Assembly (NCBI RefSeq): GCF_001183985.1
Contig: NZ_LFZW01000001.1
Span: 745,620-809,619, forward strand
Length of the DNA: 64,000 nucleotides
Source: Peribacillus loiseleuriae
GTDB taxonomy: Bacteria; Bacillota; Bacilli; Bacillales; DSM-1321
Direction of reading: 5' to 3'
The notes under the pieces are model-generated. The model did not search any database, had not been told where the DNA came from, and saw only the letters and a list, made by a program, of their open reading frames with translations. The position numbers and the translations under genes were made by a program. Numbering within the stretch: the first letter of the stretch is position 1; each line of letters starts with the position of its first letter. Of this stretch, positions 27,263-36,363 are shown in pieces.

Positions 27263-28648
27263 ATGGTATTCAGCAGCCTACTTTTCCTATTCTTGTTCCT
27301 GCCGGCCGCTCTAGCTTTTTACTATTGTTCACCAAGGCGGATTAGGAATCTAATTTTATTTTTAACTAGTCTTATCTTCTATGCCTGGGGCGAACCTGTT
27401 TATATCATAATTATGTTGGTGTCCACGCTTACGGATTACAGCTTCGGTTTGCTACTTGATAGACCAAAGATGACTCCCATGAAACGTAAGTGGATTGTCG
27501 TATTTTCTATTATCGTTAATCTGGCGCTGTTATCTTATTTTAAATACGCTGATTTTTTCATTCAGAATGTAAATTCATTGCTCGGTACGGAAATCCCTTT
27601 AACTGAACTTTCACTGCCCATCGGAATATCATTTTACACGTTTCAATCCATGTCTTATATCATAGACGTGTATAGAGGAACAGCTAAAGCACAACGGAAT
27701 TGGATTGATTTCGGAACTTTCGTTGCCTTGTTCCCTCAATTAGTAGCAGGTCCAATCGTGAAATATAACACGCTTGCAGAACAGCTCCACAAGCGATCGG
27801 AAAATATCAAGATGTTCGCAGAAGGTGTTCGACGGTTCGTTATCGGCTTGGCTAAGAAGGTACTACTTGCCAATAATATCGGTTTGCTTTGGCAGGCTAT
27901 CTCGGTCTCAAATCCAGATTCGATGCCTGCATTAACGGCTTGGCTTGGCATTATTGCATTTGCCTTCCAAATCTATTTTGATTTTAGCGGTTATTCCGAC
28001 ATGGCCATTGGTCTCGGCCTCATGTTTGGCTTTCGATTTAACGAGAATTTCAACAAGCCGTATATCGCTCAAAGCATTACCGACTTCTGGAGAAGATGGC
28101 ATATATCGCTTAGCAGTTGGTTTCGAGAATACGTCTACATCCCGCTTGGTGGTAACCGTCTGGGGTTAACCATTCAAATGCGTAATATACTCATCGTTTG
28201 GCTGCTTACGGGATTCTGGCATGGAGCAAGCTGGAATTTCATATTGTGGGGGTTGTACTTCGGTGTCATTCTCATTATTGAAAAATGGTGGGGGTTAAAG
28301 CTGTTGCTTTGCCTACCACGTTGGGTAAGGCACCTCTACGCACTCATGCTCATTCTAATCGGTTGGGTATTGTTCGCCTTTGATCAGCCTTCCTTGATTG
28401 TTAGCTATTTGCGTGCCATGGCGGGATTCAATCACCAATCGCTTTGGGATAGCGGTACAGTGTACTTTGTTTATACGAACGCGATTTTGTTCTTAGTATT
28501 GATTATTGCCTCTTTACCTAAGAAGCAATGGTTAAGAATCAATGAATTGTCGCTTTTTCATCTTGTTTGGTATGGCTTTCTCTTCTTTCTTTCCGTAGCC
28601 TATTTGGTAGATGAAACTTTTAATCCATTCTTATATTTCCGGTTTTAG
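27263..28648 (+). CDS. MBOAT O-acyltransferase (AlgI-like)
   Basis: 461-residue polytopic membrane O-acyltransferase. The catalytic-region motifs are visible: LPIGISFYTFQSMSYIIDVYRG (about residues 113-135), LFPQLVAGPIVKY, FDFSGYSDMAIGLGLMFGF, WRRWHISLSSWFREYVYIPLGGNR, and GFWHGASWNF with the conserved active-site His near residue 320. The AlgI/PatA/DltB branch transfers acetyl groups across the membrane to extracytoplasmic polysaccharides together with an SGNH/DHHW partner, encoded next. No strong ribosome site; translation probably depends on the preceding gene, whose stop is 6 bases upstream. Confidence 0.93.
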   Translation: MVFSSLLFLFLFLPAALAFYYCSPRRIRNLILFLTSLIFYAWGEPVYIIIMLVSTLTDYSFGLLLDRPKMTPMKRKWIVVFSIIVNLALLSYFKYADFFIQNVNSLLGTEIPLTELSLPIGISFYTFQSMSYIIDVYRGTAKAQRNWIDFGTFVALFPQLVAGPIVKYNTLAEQLHKRSENIKMFAEGVRRFVIGLAKKVLLANNIGLLWQAISVSNPDSMPALTAWLGIIAFAFQIYFDFSGYSDMAIGLGLMFGFRFNENFNKPYIAQSITDFWRRWHISLSSWFREYVYIPLGGNRLGLTIQMRNILIVWLLTGFWHGASWNFILWGLYFGVILIIEKWWGLKLLLCLPRWVRHLYALMLILIGWVLFAFDQPSLIVSYLRAMAGFNHQSLWDSGTVYFVYTNAILFLVLIIASLPKKQWLRINELSLFHLVWYGFLFFLSVAYLVDETFNPFLYFRF

Positions 28649-28661
28649 AGAGGAGAAAATC

Positions 28662-29804
28662 ATGAAGCAGAAAGCAGAGCGATTATTGGTCTTGGGGTTT
28701 GTCGGAACGTTGTTTCTAAACGCTCTGTTCTTCTTCATTTTGCCTCATCAACGTTTCTCCGATCTGGAAAACAGGTATTTACAAGGTGCTCCACATCTAG
28801 CTTGGGATAACTTATTGTCCAAGAAATATGCCGAAGAGGCTGAGAGTTTTGTAACGGACCATTTTCCTTTTCGGGACAAGTGGGTGTGGATAAAATCAGC
28901 TGCGGAACAATATCGGCTGCAGAAAGAGAATAACGGAATCTATAAAGGGAAAGACGGCTATTTATTTGAAACGTTCTTAGAGCCTGATTATACGAAGATT
29001 CAGCAATATACAGAGTCGGTAAACCAATTTGCCAGCAACCATCCGGAAGTGAACATGACATTCATGCTTGCGCCCACATCGATTGGCCTTTATCCTGAAC
29101 GGTTACCATGGTTAGCGCCGTCGTATTCTCAAAAGAAGGTAAATCGATTTATCGAAGATCATATGCGGAACGAGTTAACCTTTATTGACGGTTTTGATTT
29201 TCTTGACTCGCATGCTTCTGATCCGATTTATTATCGGACCGATCATCATTGGACGACATACGGAGCTTATTTGGCCTATGTTGCTTATGCGGAGCAGAAG
29301 GGGTGGCATTCTCTTTCACAAAAAGATTTCCTGATACAAACAGTGAGCCATTCGTTTCTAGGAAGCTATCATACAAGGAGTCAGTTTAATGGTTTATTGC
29401 CAGATACCATCCAAGTCTATTCCCCTCGAGATCCCATACCTACAGAGATGTATATCGTGGATACGAATCAAACGATGACGAGTATGTATGATCCGAGCTT
29501 TCTTGCTAAGAAGGATCAATATTCCTATTTCCTAGGTGGTGTTCATGCATTAATGAAGCTTACAACCGAGCTTGGCTCGCAACAGATTGAACAAGATAAG
29601 CTACTAGTCATTAAAGATTCCTATGCACATAGTGTAATCCCTTTTCTTACAAGACATGTCCCGGAAATTCACGTCATTGACATTCGGTATTATAATGGCA
29701 GCATTGCTGAATATCTGTCCAAGAATGAAATAAAAGACGTTTTGTTTTTATTTAACACATCCACCTTAGTTGGCGATGCATCTCTTTTGAAACTAAATGA
29801 CTAG
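28662..29804 (+). CDS. DHHW-family SGNH/AlgX-like acetyltransferase partner
   Basis: 380 residues. An N-terminal membrane anchor (LLVLGFVGTLFLNALFFFIL) is followed by an extracytoplasmic domain with FVTDHFPFRDKWVWIKS, GKDGYLFETFLEP and the diagnostic YYRTDHHWTTYGAY at about residues 185-198, and VIKDSYAHSVIPFL near 320. The DHHW block belongs to the catalytic centre of AlgX/AlgJ/DltD-like proteins that accept acetyl groups from MBOAT proteins and attach them to surface polymers. Start ATG 28662 is preferred, since AGAGGAGA lies 7 bases upstream; a longer open frame from 28611 overlaps the MBOAT gene. Partner of the MBOAT at 27263. Confidence 0.9.
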   Translation: MKQKAERLLVLGFVGTLFLNALFFFILPHQRFSDLENRYLQGAPHLAWDNLLSKKYAEEAESFVTDHFPFRDKWVWIKSAAEQYRLQKENNGIYKGKDGYLFETFLEPDYTKIQQYTESVNQFASNHPEVNMTFMLAPTSIGLYPERLPWLAPSYSQKKVNRFIEDHMRNELTFIDGFDFLDSHASDPIYYRTDHHWTTYGAYLAYVAYAEQKGWHSLSQKDFLIQTVSHSFLGSYHTRSQFNGLLPDTIQVYSPRDPIPTEMYIVDTNQTMTSMYDPSFLAKKDQYSYFLGGVHALMKLTTELGSQQIEQDKLLVIKDSYAHSVIPFLTRHVPEIHVIDIRYYNGSIAEYLSKNEIKDVLFLFNTSTLVGDASLLKLND

Positions 29805-29958
29805 CGATTAGGATGCTTACGTAAGCCTTTAATTTCAAATTGCAGTAAACGGACCACAATCTGGACATAAAAACCTTATTTAGATGTGTCACGGAGAACC
29901 GTATCATAGGTAAATGAGATTTTTTATTTGTAGCTTATAGGGTGCAAAAATTATAAAG

Positions 29959-30002
29959 AAAAAGGCCTGTTGAAAAGTAATTTTCATACTTTTCAACAGG
30001 CC
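29959..30002 (-). terminator. Strong terminator of ahpCF
   Basis: A perfect 16-bp stem, GGCCTGTTGAAAAGTA (29964-29979) with TACTTTTCAACAGGCC (29987-30002), loop 7 bases. On the minus strand it is followed by TTTTTC. It also lies downstream of the convergent DHHW gene and may end both transcripts. Confidence 0.9.
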
Positions 30003-30022
30003 AATTATAATAAAATGGTGGT

Positions 30023-31552
30023 TTAATTTCGGATTAGGTAATCGAATGAACCTAAGGCTGCATTCGCACCTGATCCCATCGAAATAATAATCTGTTTATA
30101 TGGATTATTTGTGCAGTCTCCTGCAGCGAACACTCCAGGTATGTTTGTTGAGCCATGATTATCTACGATGATTTCGCCGATTCTATTACGTTCAACCGTT
30201 TCAGCTAACCAGTCTGTATTTGGCACAAGGCCGATCTGAACAAATACTCCCGCCAATTCAATATGCTGTGCTGCTCCAGTATCGCGCTCAACGTAGGAAA
30301 TACCGTTTACCTTATCGGTTCCAGTAATTTCTGTTGTTTGAACGTTCTTTAGGACCGTTACATTTGGCAGACTGTTAAGTCGATCTTGCAGTACAGAATC
30401 AGCTTTTAGCTCAGGATTAAATTCAAGAACTGTTACATGTTTTACAATCCCAGCGAGATCAATCGCTGCCTCAATACCGGAATTACCGCCACCAATAACG
30501 GCTACGTGTTTTCCAGCAAACAATGGACCATCGCAATGCGGACAGTAAGCTACACCTTTATTCTTAAATTCATTCTCGCCAGGAACACCAACATTGCGCC
30601 AACGAGCACCTGTTGAAAGGATGACGGTTTTGCTTTTTAGAACAGCTCCGTTTTCCAGTTCAATTTCGATGAAGTCTTTCTTTTCTAAACGTTTGGCACG
30701 CTGTAAATTCATTACATCAACGTTGTATTCTTTCACATGCTCCTCAAGACTTGCAGCGAGCTTCGGACCCTCAGTGTGTTTAACACTAATAAAGTTCTCA
30801 ATAGAAGCAGTGTCCAAAATCTGACCACCGAAACGTTCAGCAACAATCCCTGTACGAATGCCTTTACGTGCAGCATAGATTGCCGCACTTGCACCCGCAG
30901 GTCCGCCCCCGACAACGAGTACATCATAAGGATCTTTATCAGCAAACTCTGATGCATCTGGGGCGTTCCCCATCTTGGCTAGAATTTCTTCTATGGCCAT
31001 TCGACCGCTTCCGAATGATTCCCCATTTAGGAACACGGTTGGTACGGCCATGATGTTTTTGCTTTCTACTTCCTCTTTGAATGCTGCACCATCGATCATT
31101 GTATGAGTAATATTAGGATTAATAATGCTCATCAAGTTCAATGCTTGGACAACATCTGGGCAGTTTTGGCAAGTCAGGCTAATGTAAGAATCAAAGTGAT
31201 GTTCGCCTTTAATGCTTTTTACTTGATCAATTACTTTCTGATCAACTTTTGGTGCTCTACCACTTACTTGTAATAAAGCCAACACTAATGAAGTAAATTC
31301 GTGTCCTAGGGGGATACCAGCAAAAGTTACGCCCGTATCTTCACTGCTACGATTTACGCTAAAACTTGGTGTTCTCTCTAACTGTGTGTTCTCAACTTTA
31401 ATGTTGGAAGACATGGTAGCTAATTCATCAACTAAAGCGAGCATGTCTTGGGAGATTTTATCGGAACCCGCACTTACTTTGAGTAGCACCTCGCCCTCCA
31501 TCATTTGAAGATATTGGGCTAATTGTGCTTTGATTTCTGCATCAAGTATCAT
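30023..31552 (-). CDS. ahpF: Alkyl hydroperoxide reductase flavoprotein subunit F
   Basis: 509 residues, normal AhpF length. N-terminal tandem thioredoxin-like domain with redox-active TCQNCPDV (CxxC near residue 130), then a thioredoxin-reductase-like part: FAD motif VVGGGPAGASAAIYAARKG near 212, active-site YCPHCDGP (CxxC near 345), NADPH motif VIGGGNSGIEAAIDL near 358, and FAD-binding VFAAGDCTNNPYKQ near the end. It passes electrons from NADH to AhpC to reduce peroxides. Second gene of a two-gene minus-strand operon, 12 bases after ahpC, ending at a perfect 16-bp terminator. Confidence 0.97.
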   Translation of the reverse strand: MILDAEIKAQLAQYLQMMEGEVLLKVSAGSDKISQDMLALVDELATMSSNIKVENTQLERTPSFSVNRSSEDTGVTFAGIPLGHEFTSLVLALLQVSGRAPKVDQKVIDQVKSIKGEHHFDSYISLTCQNCPDVVQALNLMSIINPNITHTMIDGAAFKEEVESKNIMAVPTVFLNGESFGSGRMAIEEILAKMGNAPDASEFADKDPYDVLVVGGGPAGASAAIYAARKGIRTGIVAERFGGQILDTASIENFISVKHTEGPKLAASLEEHVKEYNVDVMNLQRAKRLEKKDFIEIELENGAVLKSKTVILSTGARWRNVGVPGENEFKNKGVAYCPHCDGPLFAGKHVAVIGGGNSGIEAAIDLAGIVKHVTVLEFNPELKADSVLQDRLNSLPNVTVLKNVQTTEITGTDKVNGISYVERDTGAAQHIELAGVFVQIGLVPNTDWLAETVERNRIGEIIVDNHGSTNIPGVFAAGDCTNNPYKQIIISMGSGANAALGSFDYLIRN

Positions 31553-31564
31553 GGATAATACTCC

Positions 31565-32134
31565 TTAAATCTTTCCTACAAGATCAAGGCTTGGTTTTAG
31601 TGTTTCAGAACCCTCTTGCCATTTTGCAGGACAAACTTCACCTGGGTTGTTGCGAACATATTGAGCCGCCTTAATCTTGTTAACAAGTGTGCTTGCATCA
31701 CGGCCGATACCACCTGCATTGATTTCAAGTGCTTGAACCACACCGTCTGGATCGATGATGAAAGTACCGCGATCTGCAAGACCGTCTTCTTCAATTAATA
31801 CATCGAAGTTGCGAGAAATTTGGTGTGAAGGGTCGCCGATCATAATGTATTCGATTTTGTTAATTGTTTCTGATGAGTCGTGCCATGCTTTATGTGTAAA
31901 ATGAGTATCTGTTGAAACAGAGTACACTTCAACACCAAGATCTTTTAGAGTAGCATATTGGTTTTGAAGGTCCTCAAGCTCAGTAGGGCATACAAATGTA
32001 AAGTCTGCTGGGTAGAAGCAAACAATACTCCATTGTCCTTTTAAGTTTTGCTCTGTAACATCAATAAACTCGCCGTTACCGCTATTGTAAGCTGATGCGC
32101 TGAATGGTAGTATTTCTTTTCCAATTAAAGACAT
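31565..32134 (-). CDS. ahpC: Alkyl hydroperoxide reductase peroxiredoxin subunit C
   Basis: 189-residue typical 2-Cys peroxiredoxin. The peroxidatic Cys lies in [12 protein letters not shown] (about residue 49) and the resolving Cys in GEVCPAKW (about 168); the [12 protein letters not shown] active-site context, the GG(I/L)GR segment and full length are intact. It reduces H2O2, organic peroxides and peroxynitrite, recycled by AhpF. A GGAGG ribosome site precedes the ATG. Upstream there is a promoter and a PerR-like box, consistent with the usual peroxide induction in Bacillales. Confidence 0.97.
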   Translation of the reverse strand: MSLIGKEILPFSASAYNSGNGEFIDVTEQNLKGQWSIVCFYPADFTFVCPTELEDLQNQYATLKDLGVEVYSVSTDTHFTHKAWHDSSETINKIEYIMIGDPSHQISRNFDVLIEEDGLADRGTFIIDPDGVVQALEINAGGIGRDASTLVNKIKAAQYVRNNPGEVCPAKWQEGSETLKPSLDLVGKI

Positions 32135-32248
32135 AATGAAACTTCCTCCTAGTATGTTCTTTAGAATGTATTAGTAGTTAGTTTAGACAATTAGTCAAAC
32201 TTTAATAACCAATAATAAATCTAATTCATGTTGAGTATTATTATTTAA

Positions 32249-32305
32249 ATATAATAATTCTAATTACATATTAATTATTATATAATATTTACTTGTTGTC
32301 AACAA
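32249..32305 (-). promoter_or_regulatory. ahpC promoter and PerR-like box
   Basis: Minus-strand -35 TTGTTG (32300-32305), 17-bp spacer, -10 TATAAT (32277-32282). Just downstream, 32249-32263 reads ATATAATAATTCTAA on the plus strand, 12 of 14 positions of the PerR inverted repeat TTATAATNATTATAA. PerR binding there would block the promoter until peroxide oxidises the repressor. Confidence 0.65.
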
Positions 32306-32756
32306 TAAGACTCAACTTTATCATGCCTTTATTATTATAGCCATTGCGAATCGATACTGGTAGTACATATGGAATGATTAGCCTAGTCCTAAAGGGATAT
32401 AAAATGATTTGGTAGAATAATTTAAATTTTCAATTATCGTTAACCTTTCTCAATTAAAAAGGGAGAAGGGGACAGATACCTTTAAGCGTAGACAGTGAGA
32501 TAATGGGCCAGAAGCTTAGGTTGAAGGGATTGAACTTCGAAAGACTCGGATGAGGGGGTTAATGTTTTGGACAATGCAGAAAGCGACATTTCTGTATCAT
32601 TTTGGCGAGATACTAGAAACCTTTCCAAAGTCGGTGACCATGGCACGTTAGACATTGATATATTGCGGGAACTCGGGAGGCCCTATCAGGTCTTTTCAAT
32701 TTGAAGAGTATGGTGTACAAGCGATACAAAGCAAGGGAGCCAAATGCATGATAGGG
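32306..32756. other. Intergenic debris, no gene recognised
   Basis: About 450 bases. From 32460 a purine-rich segment starting GGGAGAAGGGGACAGATACC has the GGGACA REP-like motif seen in the dispersed repeats, followed by about 280 bases without a complete ORF or recognised protein similarity. Probably decayed mobile DNA. Confidence 0.4.
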
Positions 32757-32966
32757 AGGGGACAAGAAGACAGGTATCTTGTCCCTCCTGTATTTTCTAG
32801 AACAGATATGGCTAATTTTTTCTTGTTATAGAACTCTCTAACAAACGATTTGACTACGACCTTTTGACTTGTGGGATAGTATGGGGTTGATGCACCTTTT
32901 GTTATCCTTAAACTTGTTCATCTAGGAAATGTTAAGCAGGGACATGGGGCCTGTCCCTGTGTCTCT
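32757..32966 (+). repeat. Dispersed ~210-bp repeat, copy 2
   Basis: Copy of the repeat at 26277-26493. It starts with a less perfect GGGGACAAG/CTTGTCCC palindrome and ends GCAGGGACATGGGGCCTGTCCC, which forms its own small GGGACA/TGTCCC hairpin. Differences from copy 1 include a few short indels. The REP-like GGGACA palindromes at each end resemble elements mobilised by RAYT/Y1 transposases, but no transposase gene is present. Confidence 0.85.
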
Positions 32967-33015
32967 TATAACTATTTAAAAACCGGAGTCTTTTTCAGTA
33001 CAGCACAAACTGGAA

Positions 33016-33065
33016 TGGCCTCTTTCCCTACAACCTTTTGAAGGATGTTGTAGGGAAAGAGGCCA
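33016..33065. repeat. Perfect 19-bp inverted repeat
   Basis: TGGCCTCTTTCCCTACAAC (33016-33034) and its exact complement (33047-33065) enclose 12 bases. It lies at the very end of the ECF-like gene fragment. There is no T-run on either strand, so it is not a normal terminator; it may be an insertion end or a recombination product. Confidence 0.8.
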
Positions 33066-33336
33066 CTGGTACAATCCAACTACTAAATAGAACACCCTCA
33101 CAAATGTAATAACCAGCTGACATAAAAGGAACCGAAATGATAGTAGCGAATATGAAACCAATACTTCTTCCGTTTCTGTCTTTCGACCAGGCGATTGTCC
33201 CAACTATATATCCTTGCAAGCCGCGAGTTAAAATAGTGAACGGTGCCCAAAATGTCCAACCAGAGATTAAGTCAAATACCCCCATCCCAACGGCATCAGC
33301 GATGGCGCCTTTTTTAGGTCCAAATAAGAACCGTTC
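33028..33336 (-). pseudogene. ECF transporter S-component fragment
   Basis: Middle part of a substrate-capture (S) membrane protein of an energy-coupling-factor importer. Readable from about 33336 leftwards: FLFGPKKGAIADAVGMGVFD then LISGWTFWAPFTILTRG and YIVGTIAW, FATIISVPFMSAGYYICEGVLF. The GPKxGAI(A/V)GxxxD-like segment and following AP(F/M)xxLxRGLxG helix are typical of S components. The start codon and first helix are missing: the open frame begins directly at the stop of the L,D-transpeptidase gene, and the C-terminus runs into a perfect inverted repeat. The vitamin or nucleoside carried is not readable. Confidence 0.6.
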
Positions 33337-33339
33337 TTC

Positions 33340-34782
33340 TCAATAAATAACAACTGGGTCGTATGTACTGAGATTATCGTACACGGTTTTCATAATACTA
33401 GGGGGTGTGTTGACACATCCGCCCGAACCTGCCGTAAGATAGGCATTACTTGCCCAGTTATTCCGCCAGCTGGCATCGTGGAACCCTTGTCCGCTGTTTG
33501 TAAACGGAGCCCAGTAATTTACCTTAACTGAATAATCGGGTTTACCTACTGCACTGCCCGTGAGTGTGTACGGTGATCGTTTATAGAGGATATACCACAC
33601 TCCAGGTGATGTATCTTCATTGGTGCTGTGTTTACCTGTAACCACATTGGTTGTGACTACTAATTGTCCATTTTTATAAATCCAAATACGCTGTTCCGCA
33701 ATTGACACTTCAGCATACGTGTCGCCAATGCCATTATTCGTTGTAGTTTCATAGCCGATGCCTTCATTGCTCCAGCCTTTTCCGTAAATATTAGAAGCAG
33801 GAATCGACTTCTCTCCATTTTCAAAAGCTTTCTGAATCCGTGCTGTTTCTTTTTCAACATTTAATGCCCAGCCATAGCCTTGCCCTTGTACCGAAATGAC
33901 CGAGCCTGAATGGGTCTTAAATGTGAAATCTTTATTTAATGTTGATTGAGAACTATTCATTTCATCAATCTTGTTCTTAATGTCACTTACTGTGATTGTA
34001 ACCTTCATATCTTTTGACACAGAGGCATTTTTAATTAATTCACTGGCTTTTAAAGTATACACTTTGTCCTGTACCTTATAATCAACTGTTCGTTGAAGGA
34101 GATCCTGCAGCATTTTCTCCTTGTCTTTTATAATGGGACTGTCCGCTTTGATTGGTTTTATATACATGGGTTTCAGATGGATATCACTAGTATATCCCTG
34201 TTTGTCATAATCCTTTAATAGACTGGCGATATCATATTGTTTTCCATTCATACTTTTGGAGATGACAATTTTACCCTGTTCCAAATACGCCTCTGCATCT
34301 TGGGGTGCATTTAAGCTCTTATTCATTAATAGGAGCCTCTCATCTACTTGTTTTTTCATCGTATAGCTTCGAAATTGATCCGTCTTTTTGGGTAATAATG
34401 AATAATTTTTTACCTTTGAGGAAGGAAAAAATGTCCACTGGCTTTTTAATAATTTCTTAACTTCAGGCAGATCTTTATCCGTAAATCCCGTCTGTGTATC
34501 TTTTTCATCCAAAATTTGTTGTTTTCCGACATAGACTCTGTTTTTTAATGTAGATGTTTTTAATTTCTTTATTGCCTGATCAGCAGACAGTCCACCGACT
34601 TTTGTGTTATTAATTGTAATTTGCGAATTGAACCGGATTGTCTGATAATAGCTAATTCCCGCAAATAGGAGTGCAATAATACTGATAATTCCAATTACAA
34701 TAAAATTCCGGCTTGCAAGCCGGTTGAATCGGTTACCCCGTTCTTTATCAATTTCTTCAACAGTTGCGTTTACCGTACTCAT
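33340..34782 (-). CDS. L,D-transpeptidase with PG-binding domain
   Basis: 480 residues, single N-terminal membrane helix (FIVIGIISIIALLFAGISYY), extracytoplasmic PG_binding_4-like region (residues about 50-330), and a C-terminal YkuD catalytic domain from about 345. Active-site marks are GQGFHDASWRNN and the nucleophile in AGSGGCVNTP (Cys about 460), followed by YDNLSTYDPVVIY at the end. It forms 3-3 cross-links or attaches groups to peptidoglycan. I choose ATG 34782: GGAGGG lies 7 bases upstream, while the ATG two codons earlier is too close to that site. Monocistronic. The 3' end abuts an ECF gene fragment, suggesting a rearrangement there. Confidence 0.92.
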   Translation of the reverse strand: MSTVNATVEEIDKERGNRFNRLASRNFIVIGIISIIALLFAGISYYQTIRFNSQITINNTKVGGLSADQAIKKLKTSTLKNRVYVGKQQILDEKDTQTGFTDKDLPEVKKLLKSQWTFFPSSKVKNYSLLPKKTDQFRSYTMKKQVDERLLLMNKSLNAPQDAEAYLEQGKIVISKSMNGKQYDIASLLKDYDKQGYTSDIHLKPMYIKPIKADSPIIKDKEKMLQDLLQRTVDYKVQDKVYTLKASELIKNASVSKDMKVTITVSDIKNKIDEMNSSQSTLNKDFTFKTHSGSVISVQGQGYGWALNVEKETARIQKAFENGEKSIPASNIYGKGWSNEGIGYETTTNNGIGDTYAEVSIAEQRIWIYKNGQLVVTTNVVTGKHSTNEDTSPGVWYILYKRSPYTLTGSAVGKPDYSVKVNYWAPFTNSGQGFHDASWRNNWASNAYLTAGSGGCVNTPPSIMKTVYDNLSTYDPVVIY

Positions 34783-35139
34783 AGACATTCCCTCCGCTAA
34801 TTGGTTACCCAGCTATCAACGTCCTCTAACTTTAAACTTGTGGATTTTTATTAAAGGCTTTTGATTAGTTTACCTTACTCTTAAATTATTACTACCATTC
34901 TACTAGATTGTATGGGGTGAAGATTGTCATAATTTGTATAAGAGTGAAATTTTTTGTTCTGTCCCTATGTCCCTTTTAAGTAAAAATTCAATGCGTTTAA
35001 ATCATTCTTTTTGTCCATCAATTCATGTATTTCTAACAATCTAATCAGTTTAGATTAATAGTAGGTTTCTAAATAGTCCATAATATAAAAAGTAATATCA
35101 GGGAAATATAATCAGTAATGCCGGCTTAAAGGGGACAAG
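34783..35139. other. Intergenic, no gene; REP-like scrap
   Basis: Divergent spacer between the transpeptidase and a broken gene. Near 34952-34975 is CTGTCCCTATGTCCCTTTT, a scrap of the GGGACA-type repeat. No further feature recognised. Confidence 0.4.
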
Positions 35140-35698
35140 TTGATGAAGAAAATAATACTATTGATTTTACCGGTATTCAGGATTTTAAATCTTTCCCAGA
35201 TATTTGTATACGCTGACGGTGAACAAAATAAAGAGTTCATACAAATTGTTAAGGAGTTTATACCGTCAAATTCATTACTAGTAAGTCCTGAAATCCCTTT
35301 GTCAACACAACCAATTCAACAATATGACTTTAACCAAGATGGCCAGAAATCATCATTACTTATGAAATAAAAGCAAAAGAACAGTCTTCTCCTTCTCAGT
35401 ACGGGGTCATTTTATTAAAAAAGGAGAAGAAAAGTTGGATAAAAGTTTGGGAGACAAAAAGAGAAGCAGTAGGGTTGCACTTTTCAGGTTTCGCAGATAT
35501 TACTGGTGATGGAATAAATGAATATTTATTCGGTTGGACAATTGGTGCTTCAGCAGGAAACCAACTTGAAATTTTTCAGTGGAATGATCGTTCATTTAAA
35601 TAGAGAAGTTTCAAATCCCTCCAGACCAATTGTTGAATGATGCTTATTTTGGCAATATAGTTAGCTTTGATGTGATTGATCATTACACTTTCGGGTGA
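35140..35698 (+). pseudogene. Secreted VCBS/FG-GAP-like protein, frameshifted
   Basis: Starts with a signal peptide (KKIILLILPVFRILNLSQIFVYA) and reads to QQYDFNQDGQK before a frameshift near 35345. The next frame continues ITYEIKAKEQSSPSQYGVILLKKEKKSW and GFADITGDGINEYLFGWTIGASAGN to a stop at 35601. A third frame, from about 35606, gives EKFQIPPDQLLNDAYFGNIV to 35698. DxNQDG and DITGDGINE are the calcium-loop repeats of FG-GAP/VCBS-type domains. A ribosome site AAAGGGG precedes the ATG. At least two frameshifts make it non-functional unless sequencing errors are involved. Confidence 0.7.
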
Positions 35699-35888
35699 TC
35701 ATCAACTTATTGAGTAAGTGGGAAGAGATAGTAAACACTGTATTTTAACACCGTACGAAGATGATCTGGTTTAGTAGAGAAGGTACTTCTTCAACTATTA
35801 TTTATACTTCAACAATCATCTAAGAGTACCCAGGTTAGTATCTGATGTGCTATATCCTTCGCTTCATTCTTACAATATATAAATAAAA

Positions 35889-36239
35889 TCAAGGTGTAAA
35901 TCCAGAATATTGCTGAATTAACTGATACACTGCTACAGCAAAACCTAATAAACTTGCTTTCAATTTGGCCGGGTGGTTTTTCTTATTTGCAAACAGGTAA
36001 ATCAATACAATGACAAACCCTAAAGGGAACAACAATTGGAATAAGCTGTCATTTTCTTTGAAATGTGTATAAAGGGGTGTAATGTATGTGCTAATTAAAA
36101 AATAAAGAAAAACAGTAAAACGTCGAACTTCTAATTCTTTGCTCCATCTATATAGCAAAAAAATGATTACTAAAGAAATGCCCGAGATAATCAAAGGTGG
36201 AAATTGTATGGTTATATTTTGAAATTCCAATTGCAACAT
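35889..36239 (-). CDS. Small four-helix membrane protein
   Basis: 116 residues with about four hydrophobic segments (LIISGISLVIIFLLY, FTVFLYFLISTYITPL, LFQLLFPLGFVIVLIYLF, AKLKASLLGFAVAVYQLI). No family recognised. A GGACTGA-like site is present upstream of the ATG on the minus strand. It stands alone, divergent from the UvrA-like gene cluster, and is as well preserved as normal genes. Likely real, function unknown. Confidence 0.6.
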   Translation of the reverse strand: MLQLEFQNITIQFPPLIISGISLVIIFLLYRWSKELEVRRFTVFLYFLISTYITPLYTHFKENDSLFQLLFPLGFVIVLIYLFANKKNHPAKLKASLLGFAVAVYQLIQQYSGFTP

Positions 36240-36288
36240 AAATCAGTCCTTTCTTCATGGACATCGAACACCTATGATCCCAACTAAT

Positions 36289-36318
36289 ATTGATATTTAT
36301 ATTAAGTTTAATATCGAT
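36289..36318 (+). promoter_or_regulatory. Inverted repeat, candidate operator
   Basis: ATTGATATT (36289-36297) and AATATCGAT (36310-36318) form a 9-bp inverted repeat with one mismatch around an AT-rich centre. It lies 45 bases before the small leader ORF. It may be the binding site of an unlinked repressor. Confidence 0.4.
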
Positions 36319-36363
36319 TTTGGTAAAATTAGGTAAAAAATCGGCGTATTTTTAAGGAGTTGT

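Noticed and set aside
28611..28661. Earlier ATG of the DHHW gene
   Set aside because: It lies within the MBOAT gene and lacks a ribosome site; ATG 28662 has AGAGGAGA.
27263..29804. D-alanyl-lipoteichoic acid (dlt) operon
   Set aside because: The MBOAT resembles DltB in fold only; there are no dltA, dltC or dltX genes, and the partner is DHHW-type rather than DltD.
33016..33065. Perfect inverted repeat as a terminator
   Set aside because: No T-run on either strand; listed as a repeat instead.
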